Under the pieces are notes generated by a model, which made no database searches, was not told the origin of the DNA, and saw only the letters and a list, made by a program, of their open reading frames with translations. Of a DNA stretch of 64,000 nucleotides, positions 15,363 through 24,372 are shown in pieces (position 1 is the stretch's first letter; every line of letters starts with the position of its first letter). Origin of the DNA: Lutibacter sp. (GTDB lineage Bacteria; Bacteroidota; Bacteroidia; Flavobacteriales; Flavobacteriaceae); the NCBI GenBank assembly GCA_027449025.1, contig DAIDMK010000003.1, positions 1-64,000 on the forward strand, read 5' to 3'. The translations under genes and the position numbers were made by a program.

Positions 15363-18300
15363 ATGAAAAATATATTCTTTATCTTTTTATTGCTGTTTGC
15401 GTTATCGCTATTCGGGCAGAATTCACAAGAGCTTGAGTTTAATTCCATTAAACTCAATTATATTGGGAAAGAGCTTTCCAAACAATGGGTTTCATCTATA
15501 ATACAAGATAATGATGGCTTTATTTGGCTAGGCACTCAAGATGGTTTATATAGGTATGATGGGAATAACTTTATTTCTTATCGCTATAATCCATTAAAAA
15601 AAGAATCACTCCCCGCCAACTGGGTTCGCGATATTGCACAAGACACAGATGGTACATTTTGGATTGGAACACAAGGTGCCGGATTGGTAAAATTCAATGC
15701 TCAAAAGGAAATATTTCAAAAATATAGGTTAGATTCTAAAAATGAAACCACTTTTAAAGGACTATCAGTTTATAGCTTGTTTATTACCTCATTAGGTGTA
15801 ATTTGGGCAGAAACTGATAATGGGTTATTTAGAAAAGCTAATAACAATATCGATTTTGTTAAACAAAGCAATGTATATTTAAGGGCAATAGTATCAGAAA
15901 CTATAGATGGGAAAGAGATCGTTGTTTTTAATAAAACATTGTATGAATATGATAAATCCAAAAATAAGTTAAATCCTTTACTGGAAAATTTTCCAATTGA
16001 GAGACTCTCAATAAGCGCTAAAAATAATCTGATTTTCAGGTCGGAAGGTAAATTATATTCTTATAATTTTAAAAACAAGCCAATACCCTTTAAAACACCT
16101 AATCACATAAAGTATATGTCTAATATACACAATGATATTTGTGTTTTAGTTGCTGAAAATAAACTTTATAAATTTGATATAAATAGTGGGCATATAGTAG
16201 AATTAAGGGTTAATAATCCCGATTTAAATATTTCAGAAATTAATGTTATGTTTCTAGATGCTCAAGGTGTATTATGGATAGCAGGTAACAATGGATTGTT
16301 AAAGGAAAACATAGCGGGTAAAATTTTCAAGGAAAACATTCCACTAAATGCCCGAAGAATAATAGTTGATGATCATACAATATATTTAGCAGGGGCAAAT
16401 GGATTGCATATTTACTCCTTAGCCAGCAAAACCCATAAAACAATTCTTGACAAAAAAAACATTACATCTATCTATAAGTCAGCGGATGGACTATGGGCAG
16501 GAGATACTTTTGGCATTGTTTATTTTATTGATAATAAATTTAAGATTACGTCATTTCCTTTGGTCGAAAACAATCATGAATTATTGAAAATATTTGGTAT
16601 TGTTGAAGATAAAAATGGATATCTGTGGATTAGTTCGTGGGGAGGAATTCATTTATTAAATAAGAAGGGTGAAATTATTAAAAATTTTAAACTTGATTCA
16701 AATAGTGATATAGATGAATTAAAAGCCATACAGATACATATTGATAAAAATGATAATTTATGGGTAATAACCGCAGGCAATGGCGCTTATAAAATCCCCA
16801 ATATCACCAGCATAAGTTCTAATAAAACAAAGTTTAATTACAAACAGTACTTACACATAACAAGCGATAGAAGGACTTTAAATTCAAATGTTTTATATGA
16901 AATTCATGAGGATAAAATGGGTAATATTTGGATTGGATCGGATTATGGAATCAATAAATACAACAGGGAAACAAACACTTTTGAAGGATTAGAAATAGAT
17001 GGTGAGTTATTTGATAAAAAAACAATGGCAATTGAAACCGACAATAATGGTCTTCTATGGATAAGTACAATTCGCAATGGGATATATGTTTACAATCCAA
17101 ACAAAAAAGAACTATTAAATTTCAACCAAAATGATGGGTTGATTTCTGACGCCTGTCTTTTTACTTCAAGTGTATTTTTTAACAATATACTTTATTTTGG
17201 CACAGATCAAGGAGTGCAAATAATAAACCCAGATTACTTTACACTTCCAACAATTGACAAAGGTCCGATAATTACAGATTTAAAAATTTACGGAGAAAGT
17301 GAGGAGAATCTTCTAAATCCTTTATTAAATAATCAAAAAGTTATCTTAAAACATCATCAAACAGATTTTAGCATTCATTTTTCATTACCCGATTATCGTT
17401 TTCCTGAAAAAATAAATTATTACTATAAATTAAATGCAACTTCAAGTACTTGGCGAAAGGCAGAAAATAATACAGCTAGCTTTTCCAACCTCAAACAAGG
17501 TGACTATCAATTTTTAGTTAAGGCGGCATACCAATCAAATACCGATACACCTATTTCAATATTCAATATCGAAGTAACACCTCCTTGGTATAAAACTTGG
17601 TGGGCATATCTTAGTTTGGCAGCTTTTTTCAGCTCGCTTTTTTACTTGTACTACTCCTTGAGATTAAAACAGCAAATAACCACTACCAAATTAAAAGGCA
17701 GAAAAGAACTTGATAAAGCAAAATCAATCTTCTTTGCAAATATTTCACATGAATTTAGAACACCATTAACTTTGATTTCAGGACCGATAGAAAGGCAACT
17801 ATCTAAACCCGGAATTTCTAAAGCCGATAAAGAAGAATTTAATCTCATTTTAAGAAATTCAAAGCGACTGTTAAACCTTGTCAATCAGTTATTGGATTTA
17901 TCTAAATTAGAGTCTAAAAAAATAAAATTAAACGTTTCAAAAGGTAATTTAAGTCATTTTTTAAATGAATTGGTTTCGGCATTTAAACATAAAGCATTAG
18001 ATAAAAACATTAACTTTTCCTATAAAATTAAGCCTATTATATCGGCATGGTTTGATAAAGATATAGTTGAAAAAATTGTAACTAACTTATTGTCAAATGC
18101 AATAAAATATACGCCTAAAAACGGAAGAATCCATATTGATGCCAACATTAAGGAAGGTCAAGTAATTATTAAGGTTACTAATAATGGCAATAACCTCACC
18201 AACGATGATTTGACTAACTTATTTAAGCGATTTTATCAAGCAAACAAAACCTCCGAAGGAGTTGGGATAGGTCTTGCTTTGGTTAAAGAATTGACTAATA

Positions 18301-19235
18301 TATATCATGGAAGTATTTCAGTGCAAACTATTCATAAAGATGATATTCAGTTTATTGTGATGTTTCCATTTAAAAAAGAATATTTTGATGCATCAGAAAT
18401 ATATGAAGTTGAACCCGTTTTAAACGACGATTATACTGATGAAAGCATCAATCTAGTACAAAGCAAACCAAATTCAAAAGAAGATTTACCATTGATGCTA
18501 ATTGTTGAAGATGATGCGGACATCAGACGTTTTATAAAATCCATTTTTAAAAATGATTATAAAATTTTTGAATCCAAAAATGGACAAGAAGGAATTGAAA
18601 AAGCCTTTAAAATAATACCAGACATTATAATTTCTGATGTTATGATGCCTTTGAAAAATGGTTTTGAATTATGCAATATTTTAAAGGAAGATGAAAAAAC
18701 TTCCCATATTCCAATCATACTTTTAACTGCAAAAACCGGTGAAGAAAATGAAATAGATGGGCTTAATACAGGAGCAGACGACTATATTACAAAACCATTT
18801 AGTGCCAAAAAGTTAGTTGTTCGTGTCAAAAAATTAATTGAATTAAGAATAAAGTTAAGAAATAGATACCAACAAAATTTAATTCAATTACCTAAAGATA
18901 TCGCTATTACTTCTACAGATGAAAAGTTTTTAAATCGTCTCGAGATATTATTTGAAACACATCTAACAAATCCATCATTTAATGCAGAAAGTTTTAGCAA
19001 AACCATAGGGATGAGCAGAATGCAATTACACCGAAAATTAATTGCCATAACAGGTCATTCCACTACTGCATTTATCCGTTCTCAACGACTTAAAATTGCC
19101 ATGCAACTTTTAAAAACTTCCGATGCAACAATTTCCGAAGTTGCATATACTTCAGGATTTAATACAGTGTCTTATTTTATTAAATGTTTTAAAGAAATAT
19201 ACGGTAAAACACCGTCTGAATACCATTCAAATTAG
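15363..19235 (+). CDS. Hybrid two-component system regulator (one-piece histidine kinase, receiver and AraC-type DNA-binding protein)
   Basis: 1290 residues from the ATG at 15363, chosen because a signal peptide (MKNIFFIFLLLFALSLFGQ) starts there. Order of domains: a periplasmic propeller with Reg_prop repeats (residues 30-640, e.g. DNDGFIWLGTQDGLYRY, DKMGNIWIGSDYGINKY); a Y_Y_Y domain (about 660-735); one membrane helix (745-767); HisKA with SHEFRTP near 797; and a HATPase with N box NLLSNAIKYT near 906 and GVGIGLALV near 966. These are followed by a receiver with phospho-acceptor Asp in ISDVMMP near 1091 and an AraC-type helix-turn-helix (1204-1287). The ATPase G1 box is unusual (VTNNGNNL, lacking the second glycine). 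By family it senses a periplasmic ligand and activates adjacent genes; the eight genes downstream are the obvious candidates. No SusC/D or carbohydrate-active enzyme is near, so the ligand may not be a glycan. Confidence 0.95.
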   Translation: MKNIFFIFLLLFALSLFGQNSQELEFNSIKLNYIGKELSKQWVSSIIQDNDGFIWLGTQDGLYRYDGNNFISYRYNPLKKESLPANWVRDIAQDTDGTFWIGTQGAGLVKFNAQKEIFQKYRLDSKNETTFKGLSVYSLFITSLGVIWAETDNGLFRKANNNIDFVKQSNVYLRAIVSETIDGKEIVVFNKTLYEYDKSKNKLNPLLENFPIERLSISAKNNLIFRSEGKLYSYNFKNKPIPFKTPNHIKYMSNIHNDICVLVAENKLYKFDINSGHIVELRVNNPDLNISEINVMFLDAQGVLWIAGNNGLLKENIAGKIFKENIPLNARRIIVDDHTIYLAGANGLHIYSLASKTHKTILDKKNITSIYKSADGLWAGDTFGIVYFIDNKFKITSFPLVENNHELLKIFGIVEDKNGYLWISSWGGIHLLNKKGEIIKNFKLDSNSDIDELKAIQIHIDKNDNLWVITAGNGAYKIPNITSISSNKTKFNYKQYLHITSDRRTLNSNVLYEIHEDKMGNIWIGSDYGINKYNRETNTFEGLEIDGELFDKKTMAIETDNNGLLWISTIRNGIYVYNPNKKELLNFNQNDGLISDACLFTSSVFFNNILYFGTDQGVQIINPDYFTLPTIDKGPIITDLKIYGESEENLLNPLLNNQKVILKHHQTDFSIHFSLPDYRFPEKINYYYKLNATSSTWRKAENNTASFSNLKQGDYQFLVKAAYQSNTDTPISIFNIEVTPPWYKTWWAYLSLAAFFSSLFYLYYSLRLKQQITTTKLKGRKELDKAKSIFFANISHEFRTPLTLISGPIERQLSKPGISKADKEEFNLILRNSKRLLNLVNQLLDLSKLESKKIKLNVSKGNLSHFLNELVSAFKHKALDKNINFSYKIKPIISAWFDKDIVEKIVTNLLSNAIKYTPKNGRIHIDANIKEGQVIIKVTNNGNNLTNDDLTNLFKRFYQANKTSEGVGIGLALVKELTNIYHGSISVQTIHKDDIQFIVMFPFKKEYFDASEIYEVEPVLNDDYTDESINLVQSKPNSKEDLPLMLIVEDDADIRRFIKSIFKNDYKIFESKNGQEGIEKAFKIIPDIIISDVMMPLKNGFELCNILKEDEKTSHIPIILLTAKTGEENEIDGLNTGADDYITKPFSAKKLVVRVKKLIELRIKLRNRYQQNLIQLPKDIAITSTDEKFLNRLEILFETHLTNPSFNAESFSKTIGMSRMQLHRKLIAITGHSTTAFIRSQRLKIAMQLLKTSDATISEVAYTSGFNTVSYFIKCFKEIYGKTPSEYHSN

Positions 19236-19436
19236 GTTTCATCACGCATTGTTACATTTGTTACATTTCTTGCATACATAGTTACATATCTGATATCATA
19301 TCCTTAGTATTCCCACTAATTTAGTTTTTTTATACAAAGATGTCATTATGAAATGAGCATAAAGCGGTATCGATTCAAATACCGATGAAAATATGCGAAT
19401 TACATATGACCAATAAAAACAAATAACATTTACATT
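19236..19436 (+). promoter_or_regulatory. Control region of the envelope operon with direct repeats
   Basis: GTTACATTT is repeated back to back at 19251-19259 and 19260-19268, and GTTACATAT follows at 19281-19289, 21 bases (two helical turns) after the second. Such spacing suits an AraC-type DNA-binding domain. A small inverted repeat CGGTAT/ATACCG lies at 19365-19384. No convincing TAnnTTTG element is present, which would fit an activator-dependent promoter. Binding by the adjacent regulator is an inference. Confidence 0.45.
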
Positions 19437-20267
19437 ATGAAAACTAAACTTATTGCCTGTATCGTTTTTCTATTTTTTATAAATCATAATATCGAAGCCC
19501 AATTCTTGAAAAAATTAAAGCAACGAGTAGAAGAGAAAATGGAAAACACAGTTGTTGAGAAAACTTCGGATAAAGCTGCTGAAAAAACTTCAAACTCGTT
19601 AGATAAGGTTTTTGACATAAATCCTTTTGCTAATGGTGACGGAAATTCAAAAGTTGATCCATCAGTAATTCCAGACTCTTATAATTTTAGCTGGAAATAT
19701 TCCTTAAAAATGATCACAAAAGATGGTGAAATTACTTTTGATTATTTTCTACAACCAGGACAACCATATTTTGGATTTGATATGCCAACTATGGAGGATA
19801 AAAAAGTAATGAGTAACATGTTTATGGTAATGGACAACAATCTAAAAGTAACTGTGATGTACATGCAATCTGATAAAAACGCTATGATGATGGTAAATGG
19901 AATGCCAGATGATATAGATTTAGAGGAAGCAGCCGACAAGTCGGCAAGTTATAGTTATGAAATGCTTCCTAATAAAACAATTATGGGATATACCTGTAAA
20001 GGCGTTAAAGCAACCAACAATGAGCACGAAATAACCATGTATTTTACCACGGATGCTCCAGTGAGTTTTAATGATATTTATAAAAATAAGAGGTCCAATA
20101 TTCCTGAAGGTCTAAAAAAATATTTTAAAGAAAATGAGCAATCATTAATGCTTGAAATGGAAATGATTGATAAGAAAAAGAGCAAAATGAATGCAACGAT
20201 GGAGTGTATTGGCTTAGAAGAAGTACAAAAAAGCATCAATAAATCAGATTATAAAACGATGAACTAA
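19437..20267 (+). CDS. Secreted DUF4412-type protein
   Basis: 276 residues. Signal peptide at the N-terminus (KLIACIVFLFFINHNIEAQ), then a charged amphipathic stretch (LKKLKQRVEEKMENTVVEKT), then a beta-rich domain with methionine-rich strands (KKVMSNMFMVMDNN, NAMMMVNGMPDD) and the phrase MLPNKTIMGYTCKGVKATNN, which is typical of the DUF4412 family of exported Bacteroidota proteins. Its function is unknown. It is the first gene of an eight-gene run with spacings of about 5-30 bases and is probably the immediate target of the upstream regulator. Confidence 0.75.
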   Translation: MKTKLIACIVFLFFINHNIEAQFLKKLKQRVEEKMENTVVEKTSDKAAEKTSNSLDKVFDINPFANGDGNSKVDPSVIPDSYNFSWKYSLKMITKDGEITFDYFLQPGQPYFGFDMPTMEDKKVMSNMFMVMDNNLKVTVMYMQSDKNAMMMVNGMPDDIDLEEAADKSASYSYEMLPNKTIMGYTCKGVKATNNEHEITMYFTTDAPVSFNDIYKNKRSNIPEGLKKYFKENEQSLMLEMEMIDKKKSKMNATMECIGLEEVQKSINKSDYKTMN

Positions 20268-20277
20268 AACAACACTA

Positions 20278-20625
20278 ATGATGGAAACAACAGAAAAACA
20301 ACTAAGTCAGAGTATTGAAGGTAAAAACACAGCAATAATTGCCTATATCACCATTATAGGACTTATTATCGCTTTTGTAATGAATAATGATAAGAAAGAG
20401 GCCTTTGCTTCTTATCATATTAAACAATCGTTAGGTTTGGCACTAACCGGCTTAGCTTTAGGTGTTATTGGTATGATTCCTATATTGGGCTGGATTATAA
20501 ATATCCTCGGCATTTTTGTCCTGCTCTATATGTGGGTAATAGGGCTAATGAATGCAATTAATGGAAAAGAAAGTAGCGTGCCTTTTTTAGGTGAAAAATA
20601 TAAAGAATGGTTTAAAAATTTATAA
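20278..20625 (+). CDS. DUF4870-type small membrane protein
   Basis: 115 residues with three hydrophobic helices: NTAIIAYITIIGLIIAFVMN, IKQSLGLALTGLALGVIGMI, and LGWIINILGIFVLLYMWVIG. Between helix 1 and 2 sits DKKEAFASYHIKQSLGL and the C-terminus has VPFLGEKYKEWFKN, both matching the DUF4870/Tic20-like family of small inner-membrane proteins. Function unknown. Its start is ten bases after the preceding stop codon, so it belongs to the operon. Confidence 0.8.
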   Translation: MMETTEKQLSQSIEGKNTAIIAYITIIGLIIAFVMNNDKKEAFASYHIKQSLGLALTGLALGVIGMIPILGWIINILGIFVLLYMWVIGLMNAINGKESSVPFLGEKYKEWFKNL

Positions 20626-20653
20626 ATACAATAAATAAATTAAACTTATACCG

Positions 20654-21148
20654 ATGAAAATAACTAAAATTAAATTAACAATTATTGTATTTGTGTTAAT
20701 GTCTTCCTATTCCTTTTCACAATCATTTGAAGGCAAACTTTCAATTAAAGGATTAACAAAAAGCAGCACCATAAAACAAAGTACACCTGTAGAATTATTT
20801 AAAGCATTCAAAGATGGTGTTTACAGCATCAATTTTAATTTCAAATCAACCAATGTTGAATCGGATGGTATCATTCTTTTTGATATGAAAACAACGGTAA
20901 AACACAATGGTAAAACTATTTCAGAAACTTCACGTAAAGGTTGGCCGTGGTTACCTGGAGATACGTTTGTACCCATAGAAGCTTTTGATGCTATTCCTGC
21001 TTTACAAAAATATGCCGAACGTCCAATACCTACTAGTATTCCCTTTAAAAAAGGCAGCTACGAAATCATATTCCAATTTGTCCCATCAGAAGGACAAAAA
21101 GTAAAAGGGAATATTAGCCCAGCAAATTTCAATTTTACTGTAAATTAA
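20654..21148 (+). CDS. Secreted protein of unknown function
   Basis: 164 residues with a signal peptide (IKLTIIVFVLMSSYSFSQ). The mature part is beta-rich, basic and lacks cysteine; noticeable segments are FEGKLSIKGLTKSS, GIILFDMKTTVKHNGKTI, GWPWLPGDTFVP and IIFQFVPSEGQKVKGNI. I recognise no domain. Fourth-ranked neighbours are lipoproteins and a DUF4412 protein, so it is probably a periplasmic or surface component of the same envelope system. Confidence 0.6.
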   Translation: MKITKIKLTIIVFVLMSSYSFSQSFEGKLSIKGLTKSSTIKQSTPVELFKAFKDGVYSINFNFKSTNVESDGIILFDMKTTVKHNGKTISETSRKGWPWLPGDTFVPIEAFDAIPALQKYAERPIPTSIPFKKGSYEIIFQFVPSEGQKVKGNISPANFNFTVN

Positions 21149-21160
21149 AAATTAATTGTT

Positions 21161-21775
21161 ATGAAAAAGTTTAAATATTTAATACCATTTTTTCTCCTAC
21201 TAGTTTTCTCTTGCGAAGAAAATCCCAAAACAGAAAAAAAAGAATCAAACAGCACCACAATTTCTTCTGCCATTGAAAATGAGCCGGAAGTGGTATTAAC
21301 CAACCCTTTACAGATTACCAAAAGTGAAAAGACCTTGTATAAAGCTTTAAAAAAGAAAACACCTTTAACAGAAGATCAATTATTAGCCATATTGCCCGAG
21401 CATATAAATGGCAATAAAAAATTAGGTAAACATGCCTTTGACGCTAGTAATCAGTTTGCAAATGGAATGTATGGATCTGCAAATAGTTCTTATAATTTTT
21501 GGATTGAAGATGGCTCAGGGTCAAGGGCTATAGTTCGAAACTTTTTTGATAGCTATAAAATAAAATCTCAAGGACCGCCACAAACGGAATATATTTATTC
21601 AGAACGAGATGGCTACAAAACCATTGCATTTTTACAGCCAAAAATTAAACGCAATACTATTGGTTTTGTTTACAATAACAGGTTTAAAATCTCCCTAGAA
21701 GGGCCCGATAATGTTGATAAATTATGGTCTTATATCGACTTTGAAAATTTAAAAAAATTAGATCAATACAATTAA
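21161..21775 (+). CDS. Lipoprotein, paralogue of the lipoprotein two genes further on
   Basis: 204 residues; lipoprotein signal with lipobox VFSC at about residue 18 (IPFFLLLVFSCEEN). Short Ser/Thr/Lys/Glu-rich linker, then a domain that shares layout and several motifs with the protein at 23187-23843: LTEDQLLAILPEHI against LTNEQLIEAFPKKL, VYNNRFKISLEGPDNVDKLW against LYDNRFYVTLEGKGMDTDAL, and the end ENLKKLDQYN against DNLKRFKEYN. The two are clear paralogues within one operon. Function unknown; no database family known to me. Confidence 0.65.
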   Translation: MKKFKYLIPFFLLLVFSCEENPKTEKKESNSTTISSAIENEPEVVLTNPLQITKSEKTLYKALKKKTPLTEDQLLAILPEHINGNKKLGKHAFDASNQFANGMYGSANSSYNFWIEDGSGSRAIVRNFFDSYKIKSQGPPQTEYIYSERDGYKTIAFLQPKIKRNTIGFVYNNRFKISLEGPDNVDKLWSYIDFENLKKLDQYN

Positions 21776-21785
21776 ACTAAATTCT

Positions 21786-22595
21786 ATGAAAACACTAAAA
21801 AACAGTATCGCAGTATTTGCAATAGGCTTGTTATTGAATGTAGGATGCTATGCACAAAATTCCATTATTGGAACCATTGAAAATTACGCTAATAATGAAG
21901 GATTAATAATGTCTTATGATTTAATAACAAGAGATCGAATTTCATTTGGAACTATAGACAATGAAGGGAAATTTACGATTCCACTTAAAGAAGATTATTT
22001 GGAAATGATGTTAAAAAAAGCAAAAGAAGTTGAAGAAAAAGCACCTAGTGACGGAGAAATTAGTTTAAAAAAGGTGGCTTCAACTTTTATGTGTGATTTT
22101 AATAATGAAAGCATAGAGTACCTTGATGATGGAACAGAAAAAGTGACTTATACCGGCTCAAACCAAAAAAATGAAATAATCTATGAAAGTGGTGAAGCTA
22201 TTATAATGGGAATTCCAGATCTTTTTATAACCGATAAAAATAAAGTATCAAGAATTTTATATGCTGTAAGTGATCCTGAAATTGCAAATTGGCTCTTTTA
22301 TTATGGAGACAATGTCATTGTAAAAGGAAGCTATTTACAGTGGTTTTTTGTTGAAGGAGAGGCTTCTGCTAAAGGAGTTTGTGTAATACCTACTTATACA
22401 GGAAATGGTGATGAAAACTATATGAATGTCACTAATATAAATCTAAAACTTAAAAAGGGATGGAACATCATTAAATATAATATTACAGAAATTTTTACGG
22501 ATGTAAATGATAAAACTTACGCCGCTAAAACAGAAATAAGCACCCTAACTGAGCTTCCAAAGGATTTAAAATGGGTAGGTGTTATTTACGAATAA
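21786..22595 (+). CDS. Secreted protein of unknown function
   Basis: 269 residues with a signal peptide (IAVFAIGLLLNVGCYAQ). The stretch IGTIENYANNEGLIMSYDLI resembles the small beta-sandwich modules that begin many Bacteroidota surface proteins; later come NWLFYYGDNVIVKGSYLQWF and LKLKKGWNIIKYNITEIFTD. The single Cys in the signal region (VGCYAQ) is followed by YAQ, so signal peptidase I cleavage is likelier than lipidation, but a lipoprotein is possible. It overlaps nothing and follows the preceding stop codon by ten bases. No function recognised. Confidence 0.6.
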   Translation: MKTLKNSIAVFAIGLLLNVGCYAQNSIIGTIENYANNEGLIMSYDLITRDRISFGTIDNEGKFTIPLKEDYLEMMLKKAKEVEEKAPSDGEISLKKVASTFMCDFNNESIEYLDDGTEKVTYTGSNQKNEIIYESGEAIIMGIPDLFITDKNKVSRILYAVSDPEIANWLFYYGDNVIVKGSYLQWFFVEGEASAKGVCVIPTYTGNGDENYMNVTNINLKLKKGWNIIKYNITEIFTDVNDKTYAAKTEISTLTELPKDLKWVGVIYE

Positions 22596-22606
22596 AATAA
22601 ATAACT

Positions 22607-23176
22607 ATGAAAAATATACTGTTTTTAGCTATCTGTTTATCGCTTTTTTCTTGTAAAGACAAAGAACAAGTGAGCAAATCGAATGCTATATCGGAAAACA
22701 CTAAAAAAAATGTAGTTTTTAGTGGGGATTATGAAGATTTGTTAACCTTAGAAATTGCTTCAAAAATTACTGGATTTGAACCTTCAAAAGCAAGAAAATC
22801 AAACCCAACAAAAGGAATGTACAGTGAAATATTAAAATATTCTTGGGAAAACGGAAGAGAGTTTGTTAAAGAAAAATCGGCATCAAACAGAAAAAGAGTT
22901 GCCTACTCACGTCCTGATTTTGTACAAATAAGTTTTGTTGATTTTGAATCTGATATGGAGTCATTTTTAGAGTTTGTTGCTCCTGAAATACATTCAGAAG
23001 TTATTAAAATAGCAGGTGTTGGTGAAGCTGCCTATTGGAATTCAAAAAACAATTTTATGGAAGTCTATTACAGTGATGTGTCTTTTAGAGGAAAAGTAGA
23101 AATTTCTAATGATGAAGCTGTAAACAAGCAAAAAACTATTGAATTGGCGAGATTAATTATAAAAGAAAAACTTTAA
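22607..23176 (+). CDS. Lipoprotein of unknown function
   Basis: 189 residues; signal with lipobox LFSC at residue 16 (FLAICLSLFSCKDKEQ). The mature part is mixed alpha/beta, with SKITGFEPSKARKSNP, GEAAYWNSKNNFMEVYYSDV and a C-terminal helix TIELARLIIKEKL. The AAYW-N-FMEVYYSDVSF pattern recalls proteins that check a ligand-binding event but is not diagnostic. Member of the eight-gene operon. Confidence 0.6.
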   Translation: MKNILFLAICLSLFSCKDKEQVSKSNAISENTKKNVVFSGDYEDLLTLEIASKITGFEPSKARKSNPTKGMYSEILKYSWENGREFVKEKSASNRKRVAYSRPDFVQISFVDFESDMESFLEFVAPEIHSEVIKIAGVGEAAYWNSKNNFMEVYYSDVSFRGKVEISNDEAVNKQKTIELARLIIKEKL

Positions 23177-23186
23177 AAAAACACCT

Positions 23187-23843
23187 ATGAAAACAATTTC
23201 TAACACTCTGAAAACACTTTTAAAATTAACACTTATTTTAATTCTTTTAGTTTCCTGTAAAGAAACTCCAAAATCATCAGGTTTGGACCAAACTAAGATT
23301 ATGGAAGGCTTAATGGACGAAGTAAGTGGTAAAAATGTTGATATAAACGAAAAATATGATCTCCTACTGAAGGAATTAGGCACAAAAACGTCGCTAACCA
23401 ATGAGCAATTAATAGAAGCATTTCCTAAGAAATTGAGTAACCTAAGTTTGGACGCAGCGGAAAATAAGAATGTTGAACCTAAAATTCTTGATAGCCAACT
23501 TGTTGCCGGAAGTTTTGGAGATGACACTGTGAGAATGGAAATTTTAGATGCAGGTGGTCAGAAAGCTGTTGGGGCTATTATACCATTAAAAATGTTACAT
23601 CTTAATAAGATAACTTCAGAAAGTAACAATACTATCAGATATACAAAAAAAGAGCGCAATGGAATATTAACTTTTGGTACTGATCGAGATGAAGATACAA
23701 AAGCTGATTTCCAATCCGAACTTAGGTTTCTTTACGACAATCGTTTTTATGTAACACTAGAAGGCAAAGGAATGGATACTGACGCACTTTGGAATGCTAT
23801 GGGAATTGATAATTTGAAACGATTTAAAGAATATAATAAGTAA
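23187..23843 (+). CDS. Lipoprotein, paralogue of the 21161-21775 product
   Basis: 218 residues; lipobox LVSC around residue 28 (LTLILILLVSCKETP). Domain shared with the product of 21161-21775, see that entry for aligned motifs; it has a longer middle section (LDAGGQKAVGAIIPLKMLHL, ITSESNNTIRYTKKERNG). The presence of two such lipoproteins in one operon suggests that they work as a pair or arose by tandem duplication with later insertion of two genes. Function unknown. Confidence 0.65.
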   Translation: MKTISNTLKTLLKLTLILILLVSCKETPKSSGLDQTKIMEGLMDEVSGKNVDINEKYDLLLKELGTKTSLTNEQLIEAFPKKLSNLSLDAAENKNVEPKILDSQLVAGSFGDDTVRMEILDAGGQKAVGAIIPLKMLHLNKITSESNNTIRYTKKERNGILTFGTDRDEDTKADFQSELRFLYDNRFYVTLEGKGMDTDALWNAMGIDNLKRFKEYNK

Positions 23844-23848
23844 TATTT

Positions 23849-24331
23849 ATGGAATCCTTTTTATCACTAAACCAATCTCAGATCGCTGGTATTCTAGCGC
23901 AATTAGTAGCGATTCCCTTTATAATTATGTCTGTCAAAAAATGGAGGTTAGCCATTCAATCTGAACATTGGCTAAAAACTTCAGGTATAGTTATTAAAGG
24001 GTTAGATTTTTCAATTTCAGGTCATCTGCTTTTTTTATATGAATATCAAATTGGTGGAATAACATATCAAGGTAATAAGCCTTTCTTTGCGAATACCTTT
24101 AAAAAATTAAGAGGTAAAAAATCATGGGAGTTAATTGAAAGATATCCAAAGGGAATACGGGTAAACGTTTTTTATAACTCAGCCAATCCAAAAACATCAA
24201 CATTAGAACCTGGAAGAAAAGATGGTGTAATTACAGCTTTAATAATAATGGTTTTGTTATTTATACTTGGTTTTATTTTACAACATTATCCAACACTATT
24301 ATATCAGTTTTTAGATTATTTTCAAACCTAA
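23849..24331 (+). CDS. DUF3592 family membrane protein
   Basis: 160 residues with a hydrophobic helix near each end (AGILAQLVAIPFIIMSV; VITALIIMVLLFILGFIL) and between them a DUF3592-like soluble domain: W...TSGIVIKGL, a beta strand YEYQIGGITYQGNKPFF, and PKGIRVNVFYNSANPKTSTL (the VxVxYxPxxPxxS pattern of this family). Function unknown. Last gene of the operon; its stop codon overlaps a hairpin shared with the convergent phosphate permease gene. Confidence 0.8.
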   Translation: MESFLSLNQSQIAGILAQLVAIPFIIMSVKKWRLAIQSEHWLKTSGIVIKGLDFSISGHLLFLYEYQIGGITYQGNKPFFANTFKKLRGKKSWELIERYPKGIRVNVFYNSANPKTSTLEPGRKDGVITALIIMVLLFILGFILQHYPTLLYQFLDYFQT

Positions 24332-24372
24332 ATAGTCGCGTATTAAAAAGTGCTTATTAAAACGCGATTATT
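24331..24372. terminator. Bidirectional terminator-like hairpin
   Basis: AATAGTCGCGT (24331-24341) and ACGCGATTATT (24362-24372) pair with one mismatch around a 20-base loop, between two convergent genes whose stop codons touch it. Length and location fit a shared terminator. Confidence 0.5.

Noticed and set aside
15363-19235. Calling the hybrid regulator a glycan-utilisation regulator
   Set aside because: No SusC/SusD, glycosidase or lyase gene lies nearby, so the signal is left open.
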